From: Limisphaerales bacterium
GTDB lineage: Bacteria; Verrucomicrobiota; Verrucomicrobiia; Limisphaerales; SXTU01
Length of the DNA stretch: 64,000 nt
Direction: 5' to 3'
Assembly: GCA_009773355.1 (NCBI GenBank)
Contig: WRPG01000041.1
Span: 1-64,000 of the forward strand
This document shows, in pieces, positions 35,013 to 44,151 of the stretch. The position numbers and the translations under genes were made by a program. Below the pieces are notes generated by a model. That model saw nothing but the letters and a program-made list of their open reading frames with translations, was not told the DNA's origin and ran no database searches. How positions within the stretch are numbered: position 1 is the stretch's first letter; every line of letters starts with the position of its first letter.

Positions 35013-36362
35013 TCAAATCCCCAGCGGCGCAAACAGCTCGTCCATCTTGCCGTTGCTGTCGGCGAACTTGTCGAGGCGCACGCCGACTTTGTCGAGCAGG
35101 GTGAGGTGCAGGTTCGCCAGCGGGGTCGGCTGGTCGTAGCGGAGGTGGCGTCCGCCCTTCATCCCGCCCGCCGCGCCGCCGGCAACGAGGATGGGCAGGT
35201 TGATGTGATCGTGGACGTTCGGGTTGCCCATGCCGCTGCCGTAGAGGTAGAGCGAGTGGTCGAGCAGCGAGCCGTTGCCCTCCTTCGTGGCCTTGAGCTT
35301 GCCGAGGAACTCGGCGAAGAGCGAGACGTGGAACTGGTTGATCTTCGCCATGCGCGCGACTTTCTCCGGGTCGTTGCCATGGTGCGAGAGCGGGTGGTGC
35401 GGGTCGGGCACGCCAATCTCGGGATAAGTGCGCCCGCTCGTCTCGCGCGCGAGCTGGAAAGTGATGACGCGCGTGACATCGCCCTGCAAGGCGAGCACCT
35501 GCAGGTCAAACATCAGCCGCGCATGATCCGCGTAGGCGGCGGGCACGCCGACCGGGCGGTCGAGGTCCGGCAGCGGATTGTCCGCGACGTCGGCCTCGGC
35601 CTTCTGGATGCGGCGCTCCACCTCGCGGACGGTTTCGAGATAGTGGCTGACCTTGGCGCGATCCGCCGGGCCGAGTGTGCGTTCGAGGCGGGCGATGTCG
35701 TCCTTCACGAAATCGAGCAGGCTGGCGCGCTTGCGGAGCGCGGCGCGACGCTCGGCCTTGCTGCCGCCTTCGCCGAACAGGCTTTCAAACACGAGCCGCG
35801 GATGCGCCTCGGCGGGGAGCGGCGTGGTGGGCGACGACCACGAGAGGTTGTTCTGATAGACGCAGGCGTAACCGTTGTCGCACTGGCCCACGGTCTGGAG
35901 CATGTCCATCGCCATTTCCAGCGAGGGCAACTGCGTCTCCTGGCCGATCTGCCTGGCGGCGATCTGGTCCACCGTCGTGCCGAGATAGTAGTCGGTGCTC
36001 TCGGTGTGCTTCGCCTTCGCGCAGCTCAGGAAGGAGGAGTTCGAGGTCGCGTGCGTGCCGGGGTAGGCGTTCTTGATCTCCAGGTTGGTGACGACGTTGA
36101 CGTGCTCTTTCACCGGCGCGAGCGAGCTGAGGATGGGCGACAGCTCGCCGAGCTTGTCCTTGCCCGGCGGCGTCCAGCGCGGGAGGTCCGCGCCCATGGG
36201 CATGAAGACGAAGCCGAGCCGGCGGATGGGATTCGCGGGTGTTTTCGCCAGGGCGGTTCCGGCGGGAACCATCGCGTCCAGCAACGGCAGGGCGAGCGTC
36301 GCGCCCATGCCGCGCAGGAATGTCCGGCGGGGCAGGGCCATGCGGGTGGTGAACGTGCTCAT
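35013..36362 (-). CDS. DUF1552 domain protein
   Basis: The 449-residue protein matches DUF1552: TAT-type start (LPRRTFLRGMGATLALPLLDAM), LGFVFMPMGADLPRW, then the KEHVNVVTNLEIKN, HATSNSSFLSCAKAK and SLEMAMDM segments and the LYLYGSGMGNPNVHDHINLP strand. It is exported, and its function is unknown. In Planctomycetes and Verrucomicrobia it is almost always beside a DUF1592 gene, as here: its start overlaps the stop of that gene by four bases (ATGA). The pair is thought to act together; that is an inference from co-occurrence. Confidence 0.92.
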   Translation of the reverse strand: MSTFTTRMALPRRTFLRGMGATLALPLLDAMVPAGTALAKTPANPIRRLGFVFMPMGADLPRWTPPGKDKLGELSPILSSLAPVKEHVNVVTNLEIKNAYPGTHATSNSSFLSCAKAKHTESTDYYLGTTVDQIAARQIGQETQLPSLEMAMDMLQTVGQCDNGYACVYQNNLSWSSPTTPLPAEAHPRLVFESLFGEGGSKAERRAALRKRASLLDFVKDDIARLERTLGPADRAKVSHYLETVREVERRIQKAEADVADNPLPDLDRPVGVPAAYADHARLMFDLQVLALQGDVTRVITFQLARETSGRTYPEIGVPDPHHPLSHHGNDPEKVARMAKINQFHVSLFAEFLGKLKATKEGNGSLLDHSLYLYGSGMGNPNVHDHINLPILVAGGAAGGMKGGRHLRYDQPTPLANLHLTLLDKVGVRLDKFADSNGKMDELFAPLGI

Positions 36363-38701
36363 AGGCTTTTCCTCATCTTAAACGGCGGGCTGTTCACAAT
36401 TCCAAGGACAATCGCGGAGAAGCGGAACTCCTCCTTCTGCGCCGCGCGCACGATCTCGCGCACCGCCGGGGCGTCGTAGTGCTCGACGCCGCGCCCGAGC
36501 GCGAACGTGAGCAGCTTCTCGGTGAGCGTGCTGGCGAAAACATCCGGGCGCTGGAGCAACCCCGCCTCCAGCCCGGCCACGCCGGTGAACTGGCTGCCGT
36601 CGGGCAGGCCGCCGGAAGCGTCCACCGGCTTGCCTTCCTCGGTCGTCCGCCAGCGGCCCACCGCGTCGAAGTTCTCCAGCGCGAAGCCGACGGGGTCCAT
36701 GAAGTCGTGGCAGCTCGCGCACGCGGCGTTGGCGCGGTGCTTAGCCAGCCGCTCGCGCACCGGCAGGCTGGCGGAGACGAAGTTGTCGTCGAGCGAAGGC
36801 ACATCCGGCAATGGCGGAGGAGGCGGCGTGCCGACGAGGTTTTCCAGAATCCATTTGCCACGGATCACCGGCGACGTGCGCGTGGCGTAGGAGGTCACGG
36901 TCAGGATGCTGCCGTGACGCAGCAGCCCGCCGCGCTGGCTCTCCGGCCCCAGCGCGACGCGGCGGAAGCGCGTGCCATAGACATGCGGAATCCCGTAATG
37001 CTTCGCGAGCCGCTCGTTCAGGTAGGTGTGGTCCGACTTCAACAGGTCGAGCACGCTGCGATCCTCGCGCAGCACCTCCTCGAAGAGCAGTTCCGTCTCG
37101 CGGCGGAAGGCCTGGCGCAGGTTGTCGTCGAAGTCCGGGAAGAGCCGCCCATCCGGCGTGATGGAATCGAGATTGCGCAGGTGCAGCCATTGCCCGGCGA
37201 AGTTGCGCACGAGCGATTGCGCGCGCGGGTCGGCAAGCAGGCGGCGCGTCTGCTGCGCGAGCACCTGAGGGCGGCTGAGTTCACCCCGGCTGGCCGCGTC
37301 GAGCAATTCGTCATCCGGGATGCTGCTCCACAGGAAGAAGGACAGCCGCGAGGCCAGGTCCAGATCACTGACGCGATACGGCGTCTTCGGGGCAAGGCCG
37401 GTCGGCTCCCGCTCGACGCGGAACAGAAACTCGCGGCTCACGAGCACGGCGCTCAATGCCGCTTCAATCCCCGCGTCGAAGTCCATCTCCGCCCGCGCGT
37501 CACGGAAGAACTGCATCGGTCGTGTCAGGTCCGCATCGGTCACGGGCCGCCGCCAGGCCCGGCGCGTCAGCGCGGCGAGAATCTGCTGGGCGCACCCCTC
37601 CTCCTCGCCCGGCGACTTCGGCTGGGCGACGAAAATCCGGCGGCGGCTCGGCGTGTCACCTGGTTCCTTCGCTCCGAATGGGCCGGTGATGGACACCTGA
37701 TAGATGGCCGGCGAGAGGCGCGGATGCCGGTGCATGTTGAAGTGCGCGTTGTAGGGCTGGCGCAGCGTCTCCAGCAGCGAGGAGGGATTCTTGAGGAACG
37801 TGACGCCGAGTTCATGCCGGCCGGCCTTCACGGGCAGGCGGAGCGTCAAGTGAGCATCCACGTTTTCGAAGCCTTTCCCGGCGGGCGGAGGCTTCACAGT
37901 GAACGACCGGACGCGCTCGCGGTCCAGCAGCACTTCGAGTTCATGCGCTTCCCGGAGGCCCTCGACGCTTTCATTGCGGTCGCGCGCCAGACGGACTTGC
38001 AGCTCGTATTCGCCGTCCTGCGGAAACGTGTAGGCGATCAACGCCCCACCGCGCGTGCCCGGTGGCAGCCCGTCCACGCGCTCCTCCTGCGTGATGTCCG
38101 GCCGGATGCGAATCGTGTCCCCGCCGGGCGCGCGCCGGGCACCGCCGACCGCCAGCCGGCTGATCTTCTGCGCCGCGCTGATGTAGCGGTCCAGCAGCGT
38201 GGGCGACAGCTCGCCGACGGTCACATTGTCGAAGCCGTGGCTCGCCTCGTCCGCCGGCAGCAGCGCGGCGGCGTCAATCTCCAGCGCCAGCAGGTCGCGG
38301 ATGGCGTGCTGATACTCCGTGCGGTTGAGCCGGCGGAGCGTGTCGGTGCGGCCGGGATTGAGGTTCGCCGCCGCCGCGCGGTCGAGGGTCGTTTCAAGCG
38401 CCGACAGGACGGTGACGAAAGTTTTTTCCTCAGGGCGCGGCTTGCCCGCCGGCGGCATCTGGCGCGTGCGCAACCGGCGAGCCACCTTTTCCCAGGCCTC
38501 CGGGTGCCGGCTCGCGTCCTCGGACAAAATCTTCTCCAGGTTCAAACCACCCTTCGTCACATCACCACCGTGGCAGTCCACGCAATACCGGGCCACCACG
38601 TCGCGGACTGGGCCAGCAGTCGCTTGCTCGGCTCCTGGCGCATCGGCTGCCAGGCTTAACGCCAAGGTCGCTGCGAGCGCCCAGTTCAGCCGGTGGTTCA
38701 T
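36359..38701 (-). CDS. DUF1592-type c-type cytochrome protein (DUF1587/1595/1592/1588/1585)
   Basis: The 780-residue protein has a signal peptide, then one heme c site (C40-V-D-C43-H44) in a cytochrome-like domain. The PVC domain string follows: DUF1587 (RRLNRTEYQHAIRDLLAL), a carbohydrate-binding-like middle, DUF1595 (ILAALTRRAWRRPVTD), DUF1592 (DLDLASRLSFFLWSSIPDDE), DUF1588 (LRHGSILTVTSYATRTSPV) and DUF1585 (TLTEKLLTFALGRGVEHYD). The role is unknown; oxidoreductase or polymer processing has been proposed. Met at 38701 gives the signal peptide MNHRLNWALAATLALSLA. It is translationally coupled to the DUF1552 gene. Confidence 0.93.
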   Translation of the reverse strand: MNHRLNWALAATLALSLAADAPGAEQATAGPVRDVVARYCVDCHGGDVTKGGLNLEKILSEDASRHPEAWEKVARRLRTRQMPPAGKPRPEEKTFVTVLSALETTLDRAAAANLNPGRTDTLRRLNRTEYQHAIRDLLALEIDAAALLPADEASHGFDNVTVGELSPTLLDRYISAAQKISRLAVGGARRAPGGDTIRIRPDITQEERVDGLPPGTRGGALIAYTFPQDGEYELQVRLARDRNESVEGLREAHELEVLLDRERVRSFTVKPPPAGKGFENVDAHLTLRLPVKAGRHELGVTFLKNPSSLLETLRQPYNAHFNMHRHPRLSPAIYQVSITGPFGAKEPGDTPSRRRIFVAQPKSPGEEEGCAQQILAALTRRAWRRPVTDADLTRPMQFFRDARAEMDFDAGIEAALSAVLVSREFLFRVEREPTGLAPKTPYRVSDLDLASRLSFFLWSSIPDDELLDAASRGELSRPQVLAQQTRRLLADPRAQSLVRNFAGQWLHLRNLDSITPDGRLFPDFDDNLRQAFRRETELLFEEVLREDRSVLDLLKSDHTYLNERLAKHYGIPHVYGTRFRRVALGPESQRGGLLRHGSILTVTSYATRTSPVIRGKWILENLVGTPPPPPLPDVPSLDDNFVSASLPVRERLAKHRANAACASCHDFMDPVGFALENFDAVGRWRTTEEGKPVDASGGLPDGSQFTGVAGLEAGLLQRPDVFASTLTEKLLTFALGRGVEHYDAPAVREIVRAAQKEEFRFSAIVLGIVNSPPFKMRKSL

Positions 38702-38744
38702 CGCGGGAGTGGTAGCACCGGTGCGACGTGCAATCAACCGGCAC

Positions 38745-40145
38745 CTATTTCTTCTCCTGCTTCGCCTTGGCCTTGCCCGGCGGGCGGTCGCGCAGCGGCC
38801 AGTCGGGGTGGTCGGTGCGGGCGGACTTGAAGATGCCCTCGGCCTTGGCGACCAGCTCGGGCTTGCTCGCGGCGAGGTCGGTCTTTTCGCCGGCGTCAGT
38901 TTTGAGGTCGTAGAGTTCGGTCTTCGCGCTGAGGCCGTTCTTCACGGCCTTCCAGTCGCCGAAGCGCGCGGCCTGGAGCGACGCGCCCTCGTGCAGTTCC
39001 CAGTAGAAGTAATCGCGCGGCGGGGCCGCGCCGCCCTTGAGGAAGCTCACGAGGGAAAGGCCGTCGGGCTTGAAGCCGGTGGGCAGCTTCGCGCCGGACA
39101 GTTCCGTCGCGGTGGGGAGGAAATCCCAAAAGGCCCACGGCTCGTGGCTCACGCGGCCGGCGGGCACGGTGCCCGGCCAGCGGGCGAGGGCCGCCTGCCG
39201 CAGCGCGCCTTCGTAGAGGCCGCGCTTGAAGCCGCGCAGGCCGTTGCTCGCCTGCTCGAAGAGCTTGCCCTGCGGCGACTGCGGGTCGAAGGACGAGCCG
39301 TTGTCGCCTGCGAGCATCACGAGGGTCTGGTCGTCGAGGTTCAGCTCCTTCAGCAGCGCGAGCAGCCGGCCCACGTCGGAGTCGAGGCGCGTGACCATCG
39401 CGGCGTAGTTCTTCTGCACCTCGGTCCACGGCTTGTCCCGGTAGATGCCCTGGTCGTTGATCTGAAACGTGCCGTGCGGGAGCGTGATGGAGTAGTAAAG
39501 GAAGAATGGCCGGTCCTTGTTCGCCTTCACAAACTTGAGCGTCTCGTCGGCGATGAGGTTCTGCGCGTAGGTGGCACCTTTGCCCTCGATCTGCTTGTTG
39601 CCGTCATTGCCCGACAGCTCGACCCGCCGGTCGTCGTTGTAGAGGTAGGTCGGGAAGTAGCTGTGCGCGTGGCGCTGGCAGTTGTAGCCGAAGAAGTGGT
39701 CGAAGCCGTTCTTGAGCGGGCTGCCCGTGGTGTCGAACATGCCCATGCCCCACTTGCCCACGCACGCGGTGGCGTAGCCGGCGGACTTGAGAATCTGCGC
39801 GACCGTCACCGTGCCGGCGGGCAGCGGCTTCTGGCCCTCGGGCTGAACTTCGCGGTTCGCACGGATGGGCGAGTGGCCCATGTGCAGGCCGGTCATCAGC
39901 GAGGTGCGGCTTGGCGCGCACACGCTGGTGCCGCAATAGCCCTGCGTGTAGCGCGTGCCCTCGCGCGCCATGCGGTCGAGGTGCGGCGTCTGGATGAGCT
40001 TCTGCCCGTAGCAGCCGAGGTCGCCCTGCGCGAGGTCATCGCTCAGGATGAAGATGAGGTTGGGCCGGGCGGGTGCGGCGGCAAGCGATGAGTGCTCCGC
40101 GACGCAACACGACAGGAGCAAAAGCAGCGTGGAGAAATGGCGCAT
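38745..40145 (-). CDS. Sulfatase (arylsulfatase)
   Basis: The 466-residue sulfatase has C76-A-P-S-R80 in [13 protein letters not shown], metal site [11 protein letters not shown] (35-45), [14 protein letters not shown] and the second site in LAGDNGSSF. The signal peptide is [17 protein letters not shown]. The CAPSR group with [13 protein letters not shown] resembles Bacteroidetes and PVC arylsulfatases acting on marine polysaccharides. A downstream Lys-rich tail ([10 protein letters not shown]) is like that of the neighbours. It lies 26 bases after the next sulfatase in the same operon. Confidence 0.92.
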   Translation of the reverse strand: MRHFSTLLLLLSCCVAEHSSLAAAPARPNLIFILSDDLAQGDLGCYGQKLIQTPHLDRMAREGTRYTQGYCGTSVCAPSRTSLMTGLHMGHSPIRANREVQPEGQKPLPAGTVTVAQILKSAGYATACVGKWGMGMFDTTGSPLKNGFDHFFGYNCQRHAHSYFPTYLYNDDRRVELSGNDGNKQIEGKGATYAQNLIADETLKFVKANKDRPFFLYYSITLPHGTFQINDQGIYRDKPWTEVQKNYAAMVTRLDSDVGRLLALLKELNLDDQTLVMLAGDNGSSFDPQSPQGKLFEQASNGLRGFKRGLYEGALRQAALARWPGTVPAGRVSHEPWAFWDFLPTATELSGAKLPTGFKPDGLSLVSFLKGGAAPPRDYFYWELHEGASLQAARFGDWKAVKNGLSAKTELYDLKTDAGEKTDLAASKPELVAKAEGIFKSARTDHPDWPLRDRPPGKAKAKQEKK

Positions 40146-40171
40146 GATGGGAGTGGCAAGTGGGGCTGAAT

Positions 40172-41596
40172 CTACTTCGCCTTTTGCTTGGCGACGGGAC
40201 GGGGAGGCGACGTGGGGTCTTCGGTCGGGCTGCCGTGCCAGAGCGGGGCGATGTTCGCCGCGTTCCAGGCCTCCCACGCGCGGGCGAGCTCGGTGACGCG
40301 CGCGGGCTGCTGCGCGGCGAGGTTGGTGGTCTCGCCGATGTCCTTCGCCAGGTCGTAGAGCTGCCAGCCGCTCTGGGTCTTGGCGTCGAAATCGCGCCAG
40401 TCCACGAGCTTCCAGTTGCCTTTGCGGATGGCCCGCTGCGGACCAAAACGCCACGCCAGCGACTCGTGCGGAGGCGACTGCTTCTCGCCCGTGAGATGCG
40501 GCAGCAGGTTCACGCCTTCCACGGCAGACTCGGCCTTGGTGCCGGCGACGGCACAACTCGTGGGCAGGATGTCGAGGGATGAAACCGGGTGGTCGAACTT
40601 GGTGCCGGCGGGCAGCTTGCCGGGCCAACTGACGAAGAACGGCACGCGGATGCCGCCTTCGAGGGTCTGGCCCTTGTCGCCGCGCAAGGGCGTGTTCACG
40701 CCGGTGTTGTAGGCGAGGAACGGCGCTCGGCCGGAGCCGCCGTTGTCGCTGAGAAAGAAGACCAGCGTGTCCTGCTCGCGTCCCGTGCTGCGCAAGTGCG
40801 CGCGCAGCCGCCCGACCGAGTCGTCGAGGCCGAGCAGCAGCGCGAGATAGCCGCGCCGCGCGGGATTCGTCACGTCGGCGGGGATGCGGGCGCGCACGCG
40901 CTCGCCGATTTCCAGCGGGGTGTGGACGGCGTTGTAGGCGAGGTAGAGGAACCAGGGTTTCTGCCGGTGGCGGTCCATGAAGCTGATGGCTTCGTCGGTG
41001 AACAAATCGGTCGTGAACCCGTTCAGGTGCTGCACCTCGCGGCCACGGTAAATCAGGTCGTGCGAATGCGCGGAGCCGAACTTGGGCGTGGCGTCCGCGT
41101 GCAGGATGAAATTATGCCCGCCGACGAGGAAGCCGAAGAACTCGTCGAAGCCGCGCGACTGCGGGTGATGCGCGGGGCTGAAGCCTTGGTGCCACTTGCC
41201 GACGAGCGCAGTGGCGTAGCCCGCGCGGCGGAGCTGGTCGGCGATGGTCTTCTGGTCCAGCGGCAGGCCCAGCTTCGCCTCGTCGCCGACGTGCGGATTG
41301 AACTCATGGCCGAAACGCGTCTGGGCGCGTCCGGTCAGGAAGCCCGCCCGCGAGGGGCTGCAATACGGCGCGCTGACATAACCGGCGGTGCAACGCACGC
41401 CGCTGGCCGCGAGCGCGTCAAGGTGCGGCGTCGGCACAGCCTTGCCCCCGTGGACGCCGAGGTCGGCATAGCCCAGATCATCGGCGATGATGACGAGGAT
41501 GTTGGGCTGCTTCGGTTGCGCCGCGCCCGAGGATCGCAGGGGAAAACCGGCGAGCATGAGCAGCAGCGCTGCAAGGAATAGTTTCGGCATCGCCAT
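40172..41596 (-). CDS. Sulfatase (GALNS/arylsulfatase-like)
   Basis: The 474-residue sulfatase has C79-S-P-S-R83 in [13 protein letters not shown], metal site IADDLGYAD (37-45), [21 protein letters not shown] and [12 protein letters not shown]. It is closely related in outline to the sulfatase at 31870-33309 (RFGHEFNP and FDEFFGFL are shared). The signal peptide is [22 protein letters not shown] 41596 is preferred over the upstream ATG at 41632. It is probably co-transcribed with the next sulfatase and the P450 gene upstream. Confidence 0.92.
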   Translation of the reverse strand: MAMPKLFLAALLLMLAGFPLRSSGAAQPKQPNILVIIADDLGYADLGVHGGKAVPTPHLDALAASGVRCTAGYVSAPYCSPSRAGFLTGRAQTRFGHEFNPHVGDEAKLGLPLDQKTIADQLRRAGYATALVGKWHQGFSPAHHPQSRGFDEFFGFLVGGHNFILHADATPKFGSAHSHDLIYRGREVQHLNGFTTDLFTDEAISFMDRHRQKPWFLYLAYNAVHTPLEIGERVRARIPADVTNPARRGYLALLLGLDDSVGRLRAHLRSTGREQDTLVFFLSDNGGSGRAPFLAYNTGVNTPLRGDKGQTLEGGIRVPFFVSWPGKLPAGTKFDHPVSSLDILPTSCAVAGTKAESAVEGVNLLPHLTGEKQSPPHESLAWRFGPQRAIRKGNWKLVDWRDFDAKTQSGWQLYDLAKDIGETTNLAAQQPARVTELARAWEAWNAANIAPLWHGSPTEDPTSPPRPVAKQKAK

Positions 41597-41671
41597 GCTG
41601 GACGCGGTCAGGCGTGGGTTTGTTACTTGCAATCCGGGCTGCGAAAACAGGGGTTCAGGCAGCGCCGGGCC

Positions 41672-42829
41672 TCACGCGGTTCGCGGAGTGAAACGCACCG
41701 TCAGCGAATCGTAGCCGATCGAGCGCTCGTAGCGCGCTTCCTTCTCCACATGTTCATGGGCCTCCAGCACCGTGACCTTCGCCACGCGCTCCACCAGTGT
41801 CTGCAACAGGCTGCGCACGATCAGCCGCGCGTGCGGCGCGCCGAGGCACAGGTGCGTGCCGAAGCCGAACGAGATGTGCGGGTTGGGCTTGCGGTCGAGC
41901 CGGATTTCCTCCGGTGCCTCGAACACAGTCTCGTCAAAGTTCGCCGAGGCCCAGCCCATGGACGCCCGCCCGCCCGCCTTCACCGTCACGCCGTGAACGT
42001 CGGTGTCCACCGGGCAAACGCGCCCGATGTGCGTCAGCGGCATGAAGACGCGGAAGAACTCCTCGCCCGCGTGGACGATGCGGCGCGGATCCTGCCGCAG
42101 GTATTCGAGCGCCTCGGGATGCTGGCCGAAGTAGCCGATGATGCAGGAGATGCTGTGGATGATCGTGTCGCGCCCGCCGGCAAAGGTCAGGTTGCCAAAG
42201 CCCATCATCTCCTCGCGCGTCAGCCGCCGGCCGCGATAGGTCGCCTTGGTCAGCGCGCTGAAGAAGTCCTCGCCCGGGTTCGCCTCGGCGCGGTCGAACT
42301 GCGCGTGGAGGTAGTCTTCCAGCGTGTTGCCCTTCTTGAACGGCCCGCCGCTGACCTTGAAGACATGGATGCCCCAGCCGATCCAGACATCCGCCTCGGA
42401 CTCCGGCATGTTCAGCAGATACGTCAGCGCGCGCGACTGGATGGGCAGCGCAAAGTCGTTCACCACCTCGATGGACTCGCGGCCCAGCGCATCGCCGAGC
42501 ATCCCCGCAATCAGGACCTCCACCTTCGCGACCACTTCTGGCTGCTTGGAGCGCTGGAAGAACGGCTCGACGAGGGCGCGATACTCCGTGTGCTCCGGCG
42601 GATTGGTCTCGATGGGCAACTGGCGCATCGTCCGCACCGCCTCCTCCGACGGGATGGGCACGCGAAACGGCGCGTCCGAACTGAACTTCTGCCAGTCCTT
42701 CGCCGCCTCGCGCACATCGGCGTGGCGCAGAATCATGGCGATCGGCTCGCCTTGGAACGGGCATTGGAGGACGCCGGCGTTCTTCCGGGCTTCGCGAAAT
42801 GGATCGTGTGGTTGAGACGTGCTGGACAT
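41672..42829 (-). CDS. Cytochrome P450
   Basis: The 385-residue protein has the heme loop FGFGTHLCLGAPHARL (Cys328), a K-helix E-x-x-R in GEEFFRVFMP, and an I-helix AGGRDTIIHS region (residues about 212-225) with D-T but no second Thr. The N-terminal ETNPPEHTEYRALVEPFF motif is typical of bacterial class I P450s such as CYP101-like enzymes. It would be a soluble monooxygenase needing a ferredoxin and reductase, neither seen here. ATG 42829 precedes MSSTSQPHD. The upstream start at 42946 runs through repeat-like DNA and is unlikely. Confidence 0.93.
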   Translation of the reverse strand: MSSTSQPHDPFREARKNAGVLQCPFQGEPIAMILRHADVREAAKDWQKFSSDAPFRVPIPSEEAVRTMRQLPIETNPPEHTEYRALVEPFFQRSKQPEVVAKVEVLIAGMLGDALGRESIEVVNDFALPIQSRALTYLLNMPESEADVWIGWGIHVFKVSGGPFKKGNTLEDYLHAQFDRAEANPGEDFFSALTKATYRGRRLTREEMMGFGNLTFAGGRDTIIHSISCIIGYFGQHPEALEYLRQDPRRIVHAGEEFFRVFMPLTHIGRVCPVDTDVHGVTVKAGGRASMGWASANFDETVFEAPEEIRLDRKPNPHISFGFGTHLCLGAPHARLIVRSLLQTLVERVAKVTVLEAHEHVEKEARYERSIGYDSLTVRFTPRTA

Positions 42830-42930
42830 GCGCCGCACTTTCGGACATTCGCCCCCGGCCTTCAAGGAAACAGGAGCGGATGACAGGAGGTGGGCGCATC
42901 CTGACATTGTCCCCGAAGGGAAAGGGCCGA

Positions 42931-43028
42931 GGAGCGCGGCGTTCACGCCGCTTCAGCGTCCGGAGTCCGCCGCCAATCGTTTCGCCACTGCCGCTCGAAC
43001 GCTGAAGCGGCCCAGAGGGCCGCGCCCC
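42931..43028. repeat. Inverted repeat between P450 and PanB-like genes
   Basis: The arms at 42931-42959 and 42999-43028 share GAGCGCGGC...GCCGCTTCAGCGT against ACGCTGAAGCGGC...GCCGCGC. It lies upstream of both divergently transcribed genes. Confidence 0.75.
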
Positions 43029-43084
43029 GGGGGGGCGGGCCGATGGAGATTGATCGCCGCCGCCGTTTTCGCAACGCTTTGCCC

Positions 43085-43903
43085 ATGCTCCGACCGCGCA
43101 AAAAATACACCGTCCAAGATCTCCAGCAGCTCAAGGGCAAACGCTGCCTCACGCACATCCATGTGAAGTCGCCCGAGGAGGCCGCCGCCGCCGAGGCCGC
43201 CGGCGTGGACTTGATGAGCTGTCCGTTCGATTCCCCCGAGGCCCAGGCACGCCTGCCCCGGCTTGTCGCCGCCGCGCCGAACAGCTTCATCTCCGGCTCC
43301 ACGCCGCACGGGCTGGCCTCGCCCGAGGAGGCCATTCGCGTCGGCTTCCGCGCGCTCGAACTCGGTGCCAGCTCGGTCTACTGCTCCGCCAGCCCGTTCC
43401 TCATCGAGGCGATGGCGCGCGAACGGATTCCGGTCGTCGGGCATCTCGGGATGGTTCCGCGCCACGTCACCTGGACGAACTACCGCGCCATCGGCAAGAC
43501 GGTGGCGGAGGCGAGGCAGCTTCACCAGCGCATGAAGGAGCTGGAGAGCGCCGGAGCCTACGCGGCCGAACTTGAACTGGCCCCGCACAACCTCGCCACT
43601 TGGCTCTGCCAGCAGACCAGCCTCATCCTCATGTCGCTCGGCTCCGGCAGCGGGTGCGACACGCAGTTCCTCTTTTCCGACGACATCCTCGGCGACTACG
43701 AGGAACGCCTGCCACGCCACGCCAAGGCCTACCGCAACTTCCTGGAGGAGCATCGCCGCCTGCAACGCGAGCGCATCGCGGCCTTCGGCGAGTATATCGC
43801 CGACGTGAAAGAAGGCCGCTTCCCCGAGCGCTGCCACCTTGTGGAGATGGAGGAAAAGCTCCTGCGGGAAGTGATCGGCTCGGTCGGAAAGCCGGCGGTT
43901 TGA
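43085..43903 (+). CDS. PanB-like protein (ketopantoate hydroxymethyltransferase family)
   Basis: The 272-residue protein has the PanB-type start KKYTVQDLQQLKGKRCLTH and a TIM-barrel pattern. Family-like segments are VVGHLGMVPRHVTWTNYRAIGKT and LGSGSGCDTQFLFSDDILGD, which resemble the VMGHIGLTPQ and IGAG..CDGQ motifs of PanB. However, the metal-binding DYD-type motif near the start is replaced by CPFDSPEA. Canonical PanB makes ketopantoate for coenzyme A. This divergent copy may have another substrate in the PEP-mutase/PanB superfamily. No panC or panD is adjacent. ATG 43085 is preferred to ATG 43043. Confidence 0.75.
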   Translation: MLRPRKKYTVQDLQQLKGKRCLTHIHVKSPEEAAAAEAAGVDLMSCPFDSPEAQARLPRLVAAAPNSFISGSTPHGLASPEEAIRVGFRALELGASSVYCSASPFLIEAMARERIPVVGHLGMVPRHVTWTNYRAIGKTVAEARQLHQRMKELESAGAYAAELELAPHNLATWLCQQTSLILMSLGSGSGCDTQFLFSDDILGDYEERLPRHAKAYRNFLEEHRRLQRERIAAFGEYIADVKEGRFPERCHLVEMEEKLLREVIGSVGKPAV

Positions 43904-44151
43904 CCGGCCAATCTCGAAGCAGACAGGGGCCACGCACCGGTTGCTGGACGTGGTGTTTGTCATCTGATGACGCTGCGCTGCTCCTTCCCGCTCCGCCGCT
44001 AACGGGGAGAACCAACCGCCCGCCAACTGCCACGACTTCGGCCCCTGAACCCGTGCCGGCGATTTGCAATCGCCGCGTCGCGGATGGACTGATCGAAGCC
44101 GCCTCGAACTGCCGCTCCCCACGGACGGCGGTTGCAAACCGCCGGCACGGG
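43904..44151. repeat. Intergenic stretch with inverted repeat overlapping a stop codon
   Basis: The gap contains an inverted repeat with arms 44048-44075 and 44126-44153 (AACCCGTGCCGGCG and CGCCGGCACGGGTT cores, with GATTTGCAATC and GGTTTGCAACC centres). The right arm includes two bases of the TAA stop of the minus-strand gene. I see no gene in the rest. Confidence 0.8.

Noticed and set aside
33505-35139. A 544-codon plus-strand open frame
   Set aside because: It is antisense to the ankyrin gene; regular periodicity in it is only the mirror of ankyrin repeats.
36479-38659. A 726-codon plus-strand open frame
   Set aside because: It is antisense to the DUF1592 gene with five recognisable domains.
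42830-42946. Longer start for the P450 at 42946
   Set aside because: The added 39 residues are unlike P450 leaders and the region is repeat-like; ATG 42829 gives the normal length.
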